A stretch of 64,000 nt of DNA, taken from contig NZ_QGNY01000002.1 in the NCBI RefSeq assembly GCF_003173575.1, positions 372,001 through 436,000 on the forward strand, read 5' to 3'. This DNA comes from Pedobacter paludis. Lineage in GTDB: Bacteria; Bacteroidota; Bacteroidia; Sphingobacteriales; Sphingobacteriaceae. Under the pieces are notes generated by a model. The model was given only the letters and a program-made list of their open reading frames with translations, was not told where the DNA came from and did no database searches. A program made the translations under genes and the position numbers. This document shows, in pieces, positions 25,881 to 34,753 of the stretch (the stretch's first letter is position 1; each line of letters begins with the position of its first letter).

Positions 25881-27077
25881 ATGCAGATTGATTTTAAAAA
25901 ACCAAGGTATGTATTGCCGCTAGTGCTGATGCCTTTTATATGTTTACTTTTTTATGCCTATAAATCCGGTCCGGGCAAGGAAACGGCGAAGGCTCCGGGC
26001 GGGGATTCGCTTCAGACGCAGATTTCCAGGGTTTCCGATAAGGTGGAGCAGTCAGGGCTTAGCGATAAGCTCGATGCTTTCCGGGATAAGTTCAAAAAAG
26101 GTGATGGCTATACCGCTGCGCGGGGGATCGAGGAAGAAAATCTCACGGTGACTACGCCCGGCAGCCTGTACAACGAACGGGAAAAACGTATGCTGGACTC
26201 CATCGATGAGGCCATGAAGCATAGGTTCTCTTCCGTGAAGGGACGCTCAGTAACATCTGGCCTTGAAGCGAGGCCAGGCTACTCAAAACTGGAACAGGAC
26301 AAGGCATTGGCGCTTGCGCTTTCCAAGCTCAAAACACCGCAATCTTCAATTAAGTCTGAACGCCAGAGCCAGCCTGTACAAACAGATCCGATGCAGCTAT
26401 TTCGACAGCAGATGGCCCTGGTCGACAGCATGGGCAAGGCCAATAATCCCGAGCTAAAGGCATCCAGGGAAAGGCAGCGTCTTGCATCGCTCAAAGCATC
26501 TGGTCCTCAAGAAAAGGTTCTGCCCGTGAGAAAAGCTGAGGGATTCGACGGGAGCTTCAATACGGTGATGCCGGAAAAACAGGGCAGTCCCTTATCTGCG
26601 GTCATTGACCAGGATATTACGGGCTATGCGAGCTCAAGGCTCCGCATCAGGCTGCTGGATGATATGCTCATCGGAAGCCATATGGTAAAAAAGGGTACGT
26701 TTCTCTATGCGGTGATTTCGGGATTTTCGGGCCAGCGCGTACTGCTTAGTATCAGTAGCGTGTTTTCTGACGGTGAAATCCTTCCGGTAAAACTGGACAT
26801 CTACGATAACGATGCGATGCCGGGCATTTATGTACCCTCATCTGCCTTCAGGGAGTTTACGCGTGACCTTGGCGGCTCTTCTATTTCGGGGTTCAGCCTT
26901 GAACAGTCGGAAAACAATAACCAACTGGTGATGGGCATATTGGGCAAGATGTTCCAATCGACAACTACTGCGGTAAACAAACTGATCCGCTCGAACAAGT
27001 CAAAGCTCAAATACAATACCCTGGTCTATCTGATAGACCCCAATGAACTCAAAAATAAACAAAACCAATATCAATAA
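25881..27077 (+). CDS. traM: TraM, VirB10-like conjugation protein
   Basis: 398 residues. There is an N-terminal membrane anchor (about 11-27, VLPLVLMPFICLLFYAY), a charged Pro/Ser/Gln-rich middle (about 30-225), and a C-terminal domain with VIDQDITGYASSRLRIRLLD, MVKKGTFLYAVISGFSGQRV and DGEILPVKLDIYDNDAMPGIY, typical of Bacteroidetes TraM. This corresponds to VirB10, which spans the envelope and links inner-membrane energy to the outer-membrane pore. Its stop overlaps the start of traN. Confidence 0.92.
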   Translation: MQIDFKKPRYVLPLVLMPFICLLFYAYKSGPGKETAKAPGGDSLQTQISRVSDKVEQSGLSDKLDAFRDKFKKGDGYTAARGIEEENLTVTTPGSLYNEREKRMLDSIDEAMKHRFSSVKGRSVTSGLEARPGYSKLEQDKALALALSKLKTPQSSIKSERQSQPVQTDPMQLFRQQMALVDSMGKANNPELKASRERQRLASLKASGPQEKVLPVRKAEGFDGSFNTVMPEKQGSPLSAVIDQDITGYASSRLRIRLLDDMLIGSHMVKKGTFLYAVISGFSGQRVLLSISSVFSDGEILPVKLDIYDNDAMPGIYVPSSAFREFTRDLGGSSISGFSLEQSENNNQLVMGILGKMFQSTTTAVNKLIRSNKSKLKYNTLVYLIDPNELKNKQNQYQ

Positions 27078-27916
27078 TGATGAAAAACTTTCTGCTGATT
27101 GTTCTAAACTTTCTGTTATGCCGCATTGCAACAGCGCAAGAACTTAAAAAAAATTTTGATGACAGGCTGCCATTGGTCGGTATTTCAAGAAATGCAACCC
27201 TCCACTTTATATCTCCAGAAAATATTTCCTATGTGGATATCTCAACACCGGCACTCAAAGGGGACCTGCCACTTTCTAATATTTTACGATTAAAGATTTC
27301 TTCTGATTCATCTTCAAAGTTGGTGAACAATGCTGATGTAGGCATTGTGACCGTTGTAGGCGAGACATTTATCGCCCAGTACAGGATCTATTTTCTGCCG
27401 CCTTGGGAGAGCGCTGTACACCCTGTGCTAGTGGACATAAGTCCAACAGATTGTAGGCCAATATCCGCGGGAGTGGATATCCCAATTGCCGATCTCAAAA
27501 AGCATGCGTTCTCACTACTGCGCGAACATAGCAGCAATTTTTTAAGGGAGGAAGAAAAATATGGGGTGTCGATGTCCCTAAAGCAGATCTATACCCTAGG
27601 GGATTATATCTTTTTCGACCTTAAACTCCAGAACAATACCAATTTGCCCTTTGATATTGATGCGCTTTCTTTCTCTATCGATGACAGAAAAATTACCAAG
27701 GCTACCAATGTGCAATCGGTATCACTCAATCCGGTTTGGCAGCTGTATGCTAAGGATAGTTTTAAAAAGAGCTATCGCAATATCTACGTACTGAAAAAAA
27801 TGACCTATCCGGAGAACAAGCTGCTCAATATTTCCCTAAAGGAAAAACAGATCTCCGGGCGTAACCTAGTTCTTCAGATCCCCTACAAGGATGTGCTCAG
27901 GGCCGATACTTTTTAG
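27077..27916 (+). CDS. traN: TraN, VirB9-like conjugation protein (DUF4138)
   Basis: 279 residues with a signal peptide (LLIVLNFLLCRIATAQ). The pattern THFISPENISYVDIS-like HFISPENISYVDISTP, DVGIVTVVGETFIAQYRIYF and the C-terminal beta-rich part (IYTLGDYIFFDLKLQNNTNL, then FDIDALSFSIDD) fits DUF4138/TraN. TraN corresponds to VirB9 and forms the outer-membrane core with TraM. The ATG overlaps the traM stop. Confidence 0.92.
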   Translation: MMKNFLLIVLNFLLCRIATAQELKKNFDDRLPLVGISRNATLHFISPENISYVDISTPALKGDLPLSNILRLKISSDSSSKLVNNADVGIVTVVGETFIAQYRIYFLPPWESAVHPVLVDISPTDCRPISAGVDIPIADLKKHAFSLLREHSSNFLREEEKYGVSMSLKQIYTLGDYIFFDLKLQNNTNLPFDIDALSFSIDDRKITKATNVQSVSLNPVWQLYAKDSFKKSYRNIYVLKKMTYPENKLLNISLKEKQISGRNLVLQIPYKDVLRADTF

Positions 27917-27918
27917 CG

Positions 27919-29946
27919 ATGGAGGAAACAAGGGAACAGCAGCGCTTTCACCGCTTTCTCCAGTTTTTTGTCTACTTCTCCTTATTTCTTGATATCCTGG
28001 TCTTTGCCTATGGCGAAAAGCTGACCGGTTTTCCTCGCGCAGAGCGGATTGGGTTTGTGCGGTTTTTCTCCAAGCTCACCAGGCTTCCGATGTACGCAGA
28101 TCCCTTTTTTAGCAGGTGTTTTCTGCTGGTATTGTTGTGCCTGACCTCCATCGGTACCCTCAGCCGTAAAAAGAAGGACATCGACATCAGAAAAGCTGTG
28201 ATCTTTCCATTGCTACTGGGGCTTGTGTCTCTTTTTGGCAGTATCTATTTTCTTTCTCCGAAGGGAAAGGAGATTTTGCCACTGACAACCTGGAACAATA
28301 TCGGCTATGTTTTCACCGCTTTTCTGGGAACCTTACTCGTGCATGTTTCACTGGACAATATTTCCAAGGTCATCAAAAGTAAGCTTGGCAAGGATAAATG
28401 GAACGTGGAAGGGGAATCCTTCTTGCAGGCAACCAAGGCTAAAGATGGCGAGGGCAGCGTGAGCATACCTTCGCTTTTTTATTTCAGGGGAAAAGTTCAC
28501 AGGGGGTTCATTAACGTAGAAAATGTTTTTAGGGGCACGCTGCTGATCGGCAATCCCGGTTCGGGCAAATCTTTTGGCGTGGTCATGCCGTTCATAAGGC
28601 AGCTGACCGCCAAGGAGTTTTGCATCTGCCTGTACGATTTTAAATTTTTCGACCTCGCCGAAGTGGCCTATTTCCACTATTTACTGGCTAAAAAGAAAGG
28701 AAGATGCAAAAACCACCATTTCCATGTGATCAATCTGACGCAGATGGAACGCTCGAGGCGGGTGAACGTGCTCCGGCCGGATTATATCCGGACGCTTGCG
28801 GATGCTTCGGAAACCGCCGAGTCACTGGTTGAAGCGCTCAAAAAGGGCGACAAATCAGGTGGCAGTGACCAGTTCTTTACCCAGAGTGCGGTAAATTTTT
28901 TGGCTTCCTGTATCTACTTTTTTGCCCAGCACGAGGGTGGCAGGTACTCGACCTTTGCGCATGTGCTCTCCTTTTTGAACTGTAGTTATGACGAGATTTT
29001 CGGGGTGCTGTTTACCAATAGGGAACTCACTTCCCTGCTTTCTCCGTTTTACAGCGCTTATAAGGCTAAGGCTTTTGACCAGCTCGAAGGCCAGGTCGGG
29101 ACGTTGAAGATTTTTATCTCGCGCCTTGCCACCAAGGAAACCTTTTGGGTGTTCTCCGGCGATGATTTTGACCTGAAGATCAGCGATCCCACAAAACCCT
29201 CGACGCTTGTCCTGGCCAATGATCCCAACACCCAGAACATCAACTCTGCCTGCTATTCGGTGGTCTTAAACAGGCTGACCAGGCTGATCAACTCGAAAGG
29301 GAATTTACCATCTGCGCTGATCATTGACGAGCTGCCTACACTTTTCGTACACCGCATCGAAAACCTGATCGCTACCGCCAGGAGCAATAAGGTTGCCGTT
29401 CTGATGGGGCTTCAGGAAATACCACAGTTCCAGCAGCAGTACGGTAAGGATACGGCCAATACCATCACGTCTGTTGTGGGCAATGTGCTCTCGGGGGCGG
29501 TAAGGAACAAGGAAACCTTGGAGTGGCTGGAACGGCTGTTCGGGAAGGTCAAACAGCAGAGCGAAAGTCTGTCGATAGACCGCACCAAAACTTCGCTCTC
29601 TTTGAGCGAAAGGCTCGAACCGCTGATTCCTGCAGGAAAGATTGCCTCTCTCCGTACCGGTGAACTTGTTGGGGTACTGGCCTGTGATGCGGTTTCGGAC
29701 TTTAACGGTGAATATGAAACCTCGGCGATCAACTGCAGGGTCAATTTGGATATGGAGGCGATTAACGAGGAAAAAAACAACTATCCGCCGCTGCCCATTT
29801 ACTATGACTTTGGCGGGAAGAAAGAGGAAATACTGCGCGAGAACTATTTCAGGATCACCTCGGAGGTTGCAGCCCTTGTGGCTTCTTTCGCTCCGGCAAA
29901 AAATCCGCAGCTGCCTATTAAGGCCTCATTGAAGGCAAAACAATAA
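27919..29946 (+). CDS. mobC: type IV coupling protein (MobC/TraG-VirD4 type)
   Basis: 675 residues. The N-terminus has several membrane spans (about 12-30, 70-85, 95-115, 125-150). Walker A is LLIGNPGSGKSFGVV (about 208-222), Walker B is SALIIDELPTLFV (about 470), and the arginine-finger and sensor region ATARSNKVAVLMGLQE follows. It docks the relaxosome to the channel and pumps DNA. It follows traN after only 2 bases, which is more compact than in CTnDOT, where mobC lies with the mob genes. TraO, TraP and TraQ are not found between. Confidence 0.93.
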   Translation: MEETREQQRFHRFLQFFVYFSLFLDILVFAYGEKLTGFPRAERIGFVRFFSKLTRLPMYADPFFSRCFLLVLLCLTSIGTLSRKKKDIDIRKAVIFPLLLGLVSLFGSIYFLSPKGKEILPLTTWNNIGYVFTAFLGTLLVHVSLDNISKVIKSKLGKDKWNVEGESFLQATKAKDGEGSVSIPSLFYFRGKVHRGFINVENVFRGTLLIGNPGSGKSFGVVMPFIRQLTAKEFCICLYDFKFFDLAEVAYFHYLLAKKKGRCKNHHFHVINLTQMERSRRVNVLRPDYIRTLADASETAESLVEALKKGDKSGGSDQFFTQSAVNFLASCIYFFAQHEGGRYSTFAHVLSFLNCSYDEIFGVLFTNRELTSLLSPFYSAYKAKAFDQLEGQVGTLKIFISRLATKETFWVFSGDDFDLKISDPTKPSTLVLANDPNTQNINSACYSVVLNRLTRLINSKGNLPSALIIDELPTLFVHRIENLIATARSNKVAVLMGLQEIPQFQQQYGKDTANTITSVVGNVLSGAVRNKETLEWLERLFGKVKQQSESLSIDRTKTSLSLSERLEPLIPAGKIASLRTGELVGVLACDAVSDFNGEYETSAINCRVNLDMEAINEEKNNYPPLPIYYDFGGKKEEILRENYFRITSEVAALVASFAPAKNPQLPIKASLKAKQ

Positions 29947-29973
29947 CCAATTTTTTAATCTCAATTCAATACT

Positions 29974-30405
29974 ATGGAGCAATTAACAGGTACCATTGTA
30001 GCGGTACATCCCGAGCTCACCACCGACCCGGTTTCCAGACAGGGGCAGATCGGTATGGTGGTAGCCGCCGATCTAAAAAATGACACCATCAGTGTAGGTT
30101 TCGGAAGCCCTGAACTTGGGCATTATTCCTCTGATGCGCTACTGGTGCTGAAAGAAAAAAACCAGCTGTATCAGGATGCGCTACTTGGCCATAAGGAATT
30201 AGGCCCCGAAGTTTTCAAGCAGATGTTGTTTGTAAACATGATCCAGGACAACAGGCCAGACCATAAAAATATGGTACAGGCGATGGAAATGGCCATCAGC
30301 AGTGAAACGATGATGAAGGCCAGTACCGTATCGCTGGAATCGATGCTGGCCCTGGATATTTCAAATGCAAATGAACTAGGCCAGCATGCCAGGATTGGCA
30401 GATAA
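29974..30405 (+). CDS. conserved ICE protein of unknown function
   Basis: 143 residues. The first half resembles a small beta-barrel (GTIVAVHPELTTDPVSRQG, then IGMVVAADLKNDTISVGFG). The second half is helical (FKQMLFVNMIQDNRPDHKNM, MEMAISSETMMKASTVSLES). No signal peptide or membrane span, so it is probably cytoplasmic. I do not recognise a family. It lies 27 bases after the coupling protein and overlaps the M23 gene by 20 bases, so it belongs to the transfer operon. Confidence 0.6.
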   Translation: MEQLTGTIVAVHPELTTDPVSRQGQIGMVVAADLKNDTISVGFGSPELGHYSSDALLVLKEKNQLYQDALLGHKELGPEVFKQMLFVNMIQDNRPDHKNMVQAMEMAISSETMMKASTVSLESMLALDISNANELGQHARIGR

Positions 30406-30889
30406 AACATGGGCCTTGCAGCTGCTGGTTTTTTGCGTGCTTAGTCTTGGATGCCAGGCGCAACAAGATTTTTCACTTCCCCTAAACTCACTCCATCTCA
30501 CCAGCACGTTTGGAGGACGCATTCATCCCATTACCCGAAAACCCGATTTCCACAGGGGCATAGACCTATCAGCCAGATGTGAACCCGTCCTTTCTGTTCT
30601 GAATGGCCGTGTTTCTGCTACCGGGTTTGATCCAATTCTGGGAAACTTCGTAAAAATAGATCACCAGGGCATTCAGGTTCTCTACGCCCATTTGCGCATG
30701 GCTTGGGTATCCAGAGGAAAGGTAGTGGAAGCTGGAACGCCGATCGGCATAACCGGGAGCACCGGCCGTTCGACTGGTGAGCATCTGCATTTTGCGGTCA
30801 GCATTTCAGGGGTCTACCTGGATCCATTGCAGTTTCTAATGGGGTTGGGCGAACAGCGCCTGCGTGATTGCCAGACTTCACTTCCTTAA
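30386..30889 (+). CDS. M23 family (LytM-type) peptidoglycan endopeptidase of the ICE
   Basis: 167 residues. An exported N-terminus (LQLLVFCVLSLGCQAQ) precedes an M23 domain with the zinc-binding motifs FHRGIDLS (H and D, about 53-60) and GEHLHFAV (HxH, about 131-138), and between them KIDHQGIQVLYAHL. These are the complete ligands of LytM, so it should cut peptidoglycan peptide cross-links and open the wall for the mating channel, the job VirB1 does elsewhere. The cysteine in SLGC is a poor lipobox, so either a lipoprotein or a soluble periplasmic form is possible. The start lies inside the previous gene. Confidence 0.88.
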   Translation: MPGLADKTWALQLLVFCVLSLGCQAQQDFSLPLNSLHLTSTFGGRIHPITRKPDFHRGIDLSARCEPVLSVLNGRVSATGFDPILGNFVKIDHQGIQVLYAHLRMAWVSRGKVVEAGTPIGITGSTGRSTGEHLHFAVSISGVYLDPLQFLMGLGEQRLRDCQTSLP

Positions 30890-30907
30890 TTTTTAATAGT
30901 TATTTTC

Positions 30908-31687
30908 ATGAAAACATTATTTGAACATCGTGAACTCCCCCTTGAAGATTTTCGAAAGGTGGGACTGCTTTCCGGGGACCGTATCGCTTTGGATCCTTAC
31001 GACCTGAATGCGTTGCTTTTCGGAAGAAGAACAAGCCCCATCACGTTAAACAACTTAGAGGCGAACGGTTTTAAAATTGAAAAGATAGACCTGAAATTGT
31101 CTCTCGACCGAACTCCCGATGGAGCCTTATCGCTAGCTCTCCACCCGATATACAAACGTCCACAATACCATAAGTTATTAGAAGACTACGAGGCCGATTC
31201 GCTGTTGGATGCCTCCATCAGCAATATTGTAAAGGTTTACCAGGGCGGGGAGAAAAAGGGGGTTGAAGCCGTCATCGAATACGATGCCCAGACGCGAAGC
31301 TTTATTGCATACGACCCCAGACAGATAGAGGCACCATTTGCCATCAACGGCATCACCTTGGATGAACATCAGGCAAAAGACTTCAGGCTGGGCGCCATTG
31401 TCGACCTGGGCGACGGCACCAAGTTTCAGCATAGGGCTTCCGAAGCATTAGGACTACTTTCCAACCGTTCTGCGCTGATCTTTTCTCACGGAAACACCGG
31501 ACCTTTTCAGCACACCCTGATCAGGGATATATCGGGCTTTCCATCCAGCAAAGACAGGCAATTGCATTATTCTTCCCCTGCCTTTCAAGATGCGCTGAAG
31601 GAATATAATCCAGCCAATTATGCCGCCATTGCTGATGCTAACCATGTTGATGAATACCGGGAGACTTGGATGAAACCTAAACGATGA
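30908..31687 (+). CDS. DUF4099/DUF3945-like ICE protein
   Basis: 259 residues. The start (FEHRELPLEDFRKVGLLSGD, LNALLFGRRTSPITLNNLEA) and HPIYKRPQYHKLL resemble DUF4099. The middle (VIEYDAQTRSFIAYDPRQI, then NGITLDEHQAKDFRLG and TKFQHRASEALGLLSNRSAL) resembles DUF3945 repeats. Both are common in Bacteroidetes ICEs and of unknown biochemical role, often next to Toprim or topoisomerase genes. It is cytoplasmic. The stop overlaps the next ATG (ATGA). Confidence 0.6.
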   Translation: MKTLFEHRELPLEDFRKVGLLSGDRIALDPYDLNALLFGRRTSPITLNNLEANGFKIEKIDLKLSLDRTPDGALSLALHPIYKRPQYHKLLEDYEADSLLDASISNIVKVYQGGEKKGVEAVIEYDAQTRSFIAYDPRQIEAPFAINGITLDEHQAKDFRLGAIVDLGDGTKFQHRASEALGLLSNRSALIFSHGNTGPFQHTLIRDISGFPSSKDRQLHYSSPAFQDALKEYNPANYAAIADANHVDEYRETWMKPKR

Positions 31688-32004
31688 TCCCCGAACATTT
31701 CAAGCAGAATATCCAGATGGACATCCAGGTTTTTGGATTTGAGGTACAGGTCGACTACCGGTACTGGTGGCCCGAGAAAAGATCGGACGAGGTGAAATTC
31801 CCACTGGTCTGCCATGCGGAATTCCGGTCGGATGTGCCAATAATCTCGCCAACTGGTTACCATTCCCACTTTTTCTATGCCGAACTGCTAAAGCACAGCG
31901 AGCACGGATCCCTTGAGGAAATGCTTGTAGCAATCGGTGAACATCTCGCCAGGCAGAACGGCTATGAAGCACCAGAGCGGGGCAATCAATTATCACTTTT
32001 TTAA
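31684..32004 (+). CDS. small ICE protein of unknown function
   Basis: 106 residues, soluble, beta-rich in the first half (QMDIQVFGFEVQVDYRYWWP) and helical near the end (HGSLEEMLVAIGEHLARQNG). The last residues NQLSLF are a hydrophobic tail resembling QLSLF/QLxLF clamp-binding motifs, so an interaction with the DNA polymerase sliding clamp is possible but unproven. Translation is coupled to the DUF4099-like gene through an ATGA overlap. Confidence 0.6.
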   Translation: MIPEHFKQNIQMDIQVFGFEVQVDYRYWWPEKRSDEVKFPLVCHAEFRSDVPIISPTGYHSHFFYAELLKHSEHGSLEEMLVAIGEHLARQNGYEAPERGNQLSLF

Positions 32005-32011
32005 TTCTACT

Positions 32012-32863
32012 ATGAACGAACCAAATTTAGAATACCTGAAAAAGACCCTAGACTATCTAGGTTTTGGAACTAAGCTTAATGATGTGATGGAAACAGCGAT
32101 CAGAAGGGAGATCCCAAAATTCAGTGTAGGTATCTCCAGCTACTTTGAACCGCCATTAAAACTTGGTCAGGACCTGGCGCAAAAGGATACTGTACATTTT
32201 ACGCTTGATTTCAATAAGGCAAAAGAAAACGACACCTATTTTCTCAACGACTACTCGGCTGAACTTAAATCCCACAACGGGATCCAGCGAGCACATAGTT
32301 TCAATCTGGAAAGAGATCATCGCGTTACCGCAGTACAGGCTTATCGGCTTTTACTGGGCGCTGCGATTCAAAAAGACATCGTAAAGCGTGCGGAGGCTGA
32401 AAACTCGCCAGCTGAAAAACAGCAGATCTGGATGAAGGTTGACCTCGATATCCTAGATAGCTATGGAAAGCACCCTGTCGCTAAAGTCTACCCAAACTAT
32501 GGTTTCGATATCTCGGAAACACTCGACAAATATCCCATCCTCTGGAAACATGACAAGGAAAAGGATGCGGTGATAGCGGATCTTAAAAGGGGTGCTTTTC
32601 CGGAAGTGGCCATGGATTTTGGCGACAGGATATCTCCGGTTGTAATCTCCGCAAATCCGAGAATGAGAAATCTCGACGTTTACGATACCAGAATGAACGT
32701 GATCAGGAATGACCGCATCTTTCCAGACCAGGCAACTCCGCAGCGTGTAGAACTTATGGGGCATGAAAATCAGCAGGCCTCAGGTTTTGAACCATCTAAT
32801 GGAGGTTCCCAGACGCAGGATCAGGAAGTATCCAACCAGCAGACAAGGAGCCGTGGCCGTTAA
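32012..32863 (+). CDS. conserved ICE protein of unknown function
   Basis: 283 residues from ATG 32012 (MNEPNLEYLKKTLDYLGFG); the in-frame start at 31937 lies inside the preceding gene. Visible parts are a helical start, a beta-rich centre (DTVHFTLDFNKAKENDTYFL, NDYSAELKSHNGIQRAHSF), a helix AVQAYRLLLGAAIQKDIVKR and a Gln/Ser/Arg-rich disordered tail (about 255-283). I recall similar proteins in other Bacteroidetes ICEs without known role. No membrane segments. It follows the previous stop by 7 bases. Confidence 0.6.
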   Translation: MNEPNLEYLKKTLDYLGFGTKLNDVMETAIRREIPKFSVGISSYFEPPLKLGQDLAQKDTVHFTLDFNKAKENDTYFLNDYSAELKSHNGIQRAHSFNLERDHRVTAVQAYRLLLGAAIQKDIVKRAEAENSPAEKQQIWMKVDLDILDSYGKHPVAKVYPNYGFDISETLDKYPILWKHDKEKDAVIADLKRGAFPEVAMDFGDRISPVVISANPRMRNLDVYDTRMNVIRNDRIFPDQATPQRVELMGHENQQASGFEPSNGGSQTQDQEVSNQQTRSRGR

Positions 32864-32881
32864 TTTTCTGAATCCATAAAC

Positions 32882-33082
32882 ATGAACAAACTATTCAAAA
32901 AAATAGACCGGATCAGGGGAAGCGGGACCGCCATGCTGAACCTAAGGCCGGGTCATCCCTATTTTCACCTCGACGGCCAAATTTTTCCGGTCGTTAAAAT
33001 TGGGATACCAGAGCTCAAATGCCCTCTTGTACTTACTATAGAAGGCCAGCAGGTAACGTTCACTATTGACGACGTCCATTAA
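32882..33082 (+). CDS. very small ICE protein of unknown function
   Basis: 66 residues. The composition looks like a small all-beta domain (GTAMLNLRPGHPYFHLDGQI, then PLVLTIEGQQVTFTIDDVH). There is no signal peptide. It lies 18 bases after the previous gene and 16 before the adenine methyltransferase, on the same strand, which supports it being real. No function is assigned. Confidence 0.5.
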   Translation: MNKLFKKIDRIRGSGTAMLNLRPGHPYFHLDGQIFPVVKIGIPELKCPLVLTIEGQQVTFTIDDVH

Positions 33083-33098
33083 TACAATTTTCAATTCG

Positions 33099-33911
33099 AT
33101 GAGCAAAAATAAACTTAAGACCCCGATCAGCTACTACGGGGGCAAACAGAAACTGGCCTCCAGGATTGTTTCCATTATTCCGGCACATACGCTCTACTGC
33201 GAACCCTTTATTGGGGGCGCTGCAGTTTTCTTTGCCAAGGAACCTTCCGCTGTTGAGGTGATCAATGATACCAATCGCGAGCTGATGAATTTTTACCGCG
33301 TTGCCAAGGAAGATTTCGTTTCTCTGGAAAAAGAGATTCGCATCAGCCTGCACAGCCGGGACCTCCACCGCAAGGCGTCGGTGATCTACAATAACCCCGA
33401 TATGTTCGGGGAGATCAAGCGTGCATGGGCGGTTTGGCTCAGTGCCTCACAGAGCTTCAGCTCGCAACTGGATAGCAATTGGGGCTATGACAAGCAGAGC
33501 AATACCACCAGCAAGAGAATACAGAACAAAAAAGAAAACTTTGTTGAAGAAATGGCCATCAGGCTCCAGAACTGTCAGATCGAATGTGCCGATGCGCTAT
33601 ATATCATTGCCAGCCGTGATACCGAAAATAGTTTCTTCTATTGTGACCCACCTTACTATAATTCAAATTGTGGGCACTATGACGGTTATTCTGAACAGGA
33701 TTTTGAGGCGCTGTTGTTTCTGCTTTCTAAAATTAAGGGCAAGTTTCTGCTCTCTTCCTATCCATCACCATTGCTTGAGAAATACACCAAGGAAAATGGA
33801 TGGGTAAACTGGTCCATTGAACAGCAGGTTTCGGTTAATGCCAAATCCGGCAAACTGAAGAACAAGACCGAAATGCTGACTGCCAACTATACGTTCGAAC
33901 TTGAAAACTAG
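33099..33911 (+). CDS. D12-class adenine-N6 DNA methyltransferase (Dam family)
   Basis: 270 residues from ATG 33099 (MSKNKLKTPISYYGGKQKLA). Motif I for S-adenosylmethionine is YYGGKQKLASRIVSIIP with CEPFIGGAAVFF following, and the catalytic motif IV is FFYCDPPYYNS (about 190). The order fits the D12/Dam class that methylates adenine. No nuclease is near, so it is another orphan ICE methylase. The ICE then carries both a cytosine and an adenine methylase, a pattern that fits protection from restriction or regulation of transfer. Confidence 0.9.
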   Translation: MSKNKLKTPISYYGGKQKLASRIVSIIPAHTLYCEPFIGGAAVFFAKEPSAVEVINDTNRELMNFYRVAKEDFVSLEKEIRISLHSRDLHRKASVIYNNPDMFGEIKRAWAVWLSASQSFSSQLDSNWGYDKQSNTTSKRIQNKKENFVEEMAIRLQNCQIECADALYIIASRDTENSFFYCDPPYYNSNCGHYDGYSEQDFEALLFLLSKIKGKFLLSSYPSPLLEKYTKENGWVNWSIEQQVSVNAKSGKLKNKTEMLTANYTFELEN

Positions 33912-33940
33912 GCTTCAAAACAATTGTAAAGGAGGCACAT

Positions 33941-34444
33941 ATGGCTGATTACTGTTACAATAAAGTAGATTTTCTGGGTGAGAACAGCGCTTTGGCAATC
34001 GAACATTTTTCCGAAATGGGCTATGATTGTCCGCCCTTCCTAAATATATTGCTCGACAACGATGCGGTTTATTTTGAGTCGAAGCGGATACCGCCACTGC
34101 GGGATTTGCAGGAAATTGCAGAATCATTTGATGTTGATTTCAAGCTAATTTGTCAATTGCCCAATGAAAGGACAAAAGAAAAGTACGATTATGTCTGCAT
34201 GAAAAATCAAAAACTTGACCTTGCCGCAGAGGTTCTTAAAACCATGATCTCTGACGCAACATCGGTCGACGAACTCGAAGGCATTGCCGAAGTGATTCAC
34301 GAACAGGCTGACAGATCCCGAGTAAATAGCCATGAGCGGCTCATTCTTGCCCATCTGGCTGAAAGAAAATTCAATGAAATCAACTCCAATACCCAGGATC
34401 AAGACCAAAACATTCCTTCGGCTGCTAGAAAGATTGGGAGATAA
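33941..34444 (+). CDS. ICE protein with ferredoxin-fold-like N-terminus
   Basis: 167 residues. The start MADYCYNKVDFLGENSALAI recalls the opening of DUF1281/Api92-like proteins (MxNWCxNxLxVxG), a ferredoxin-like fold of unknown role in phages and ICEs. This match is weak. A helical middle (LDLAAEVLKTMISDATSVDE, then EGIAEVIHEQADRSRVNSHE) and a Gln-rich tail follow. It is the last forward gene of the ICE transfer region and has an AGGAGG-like stretch (aaaggaggcac) 9 bases before the ATG, unusual for this phylum. Confidence 0.55.
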   Translation: MADYCYNKVDFLGENSALAIEHFSEMGYDCPPFLNILLDNDAVYFESKRIPPLRDLQEIAESFDVDFKLICQLPNERTKEKYDYVCMKNQKLDLAAEVLKTMISDATSVDELEGIAEVIHEQADRSRVNSHERLILAHLAERKFNEINSNTQDQDQNIPSAARKIGR

Positions 34445-34454
34445 AATGTTTATT

Positions 34455-34637
34455 TTATGGGAATGGATAACGATTGCGCCTTCTAGCATTGGCCTTTCGC
34501 CTCAAGTACAGCATAGCGATACCATAAAGTAGTAACATAATGATACCGTTTTGGCTGGAGTTTTTCATGGCGATGCCTGAAAGCATGACTCCGGCTGCCA
34601 GCATGGTAAAGACAAGCAAAAAGATAAAGTTTTTCAT
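34455..34637 (-). CDS. small membrane protein (60 residues)
   Basis: Two hydrophobic segments (about 3-22, NFIFLLVFTMLAAGVMLSGI, and about 31-45, GIIMLLLYGIAMLYL) are followed by a basic tail (RRKANARRRNRYPF). The clean two-span pattern with positive residues at the end makes it more likely to be real than a chance frame. It is convergent with the gene ending at 34444. The function is unknown. Confidence 0.45.
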   Translation of the reverse strand: MKNFIFLLVFTMLAAGVMLSGIAMKNSSQNGIIMLLLYGIAMLYLRRKANARRRNRYPFP

Positions 34638-34724
34638 AACACTGATTTACAGCATATTGACATCCAATTCTGTTCCATTTATCACTTCCAAAAAATAAAA
34701 TTTGATTTTTTTGCTAAATCATTT

Positions 34725-34753
34725 TGATATATGACTTAAAGGTCTACATTTGA
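34725..34753 (+). promoter_or_regulatory. Bacteroidetes-type promoter before the inverted-repeat segment
   Basis: TTTG followed 18 bases later by TACATTTG fits the phylum consensus TTTG-N(17-23)-TAnnTTTG. Transcription would begin close to 34760, at the beginning of the left inverted-repeat arm, and read into the 68-residue gene at 34924. Confidence 0.6.
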
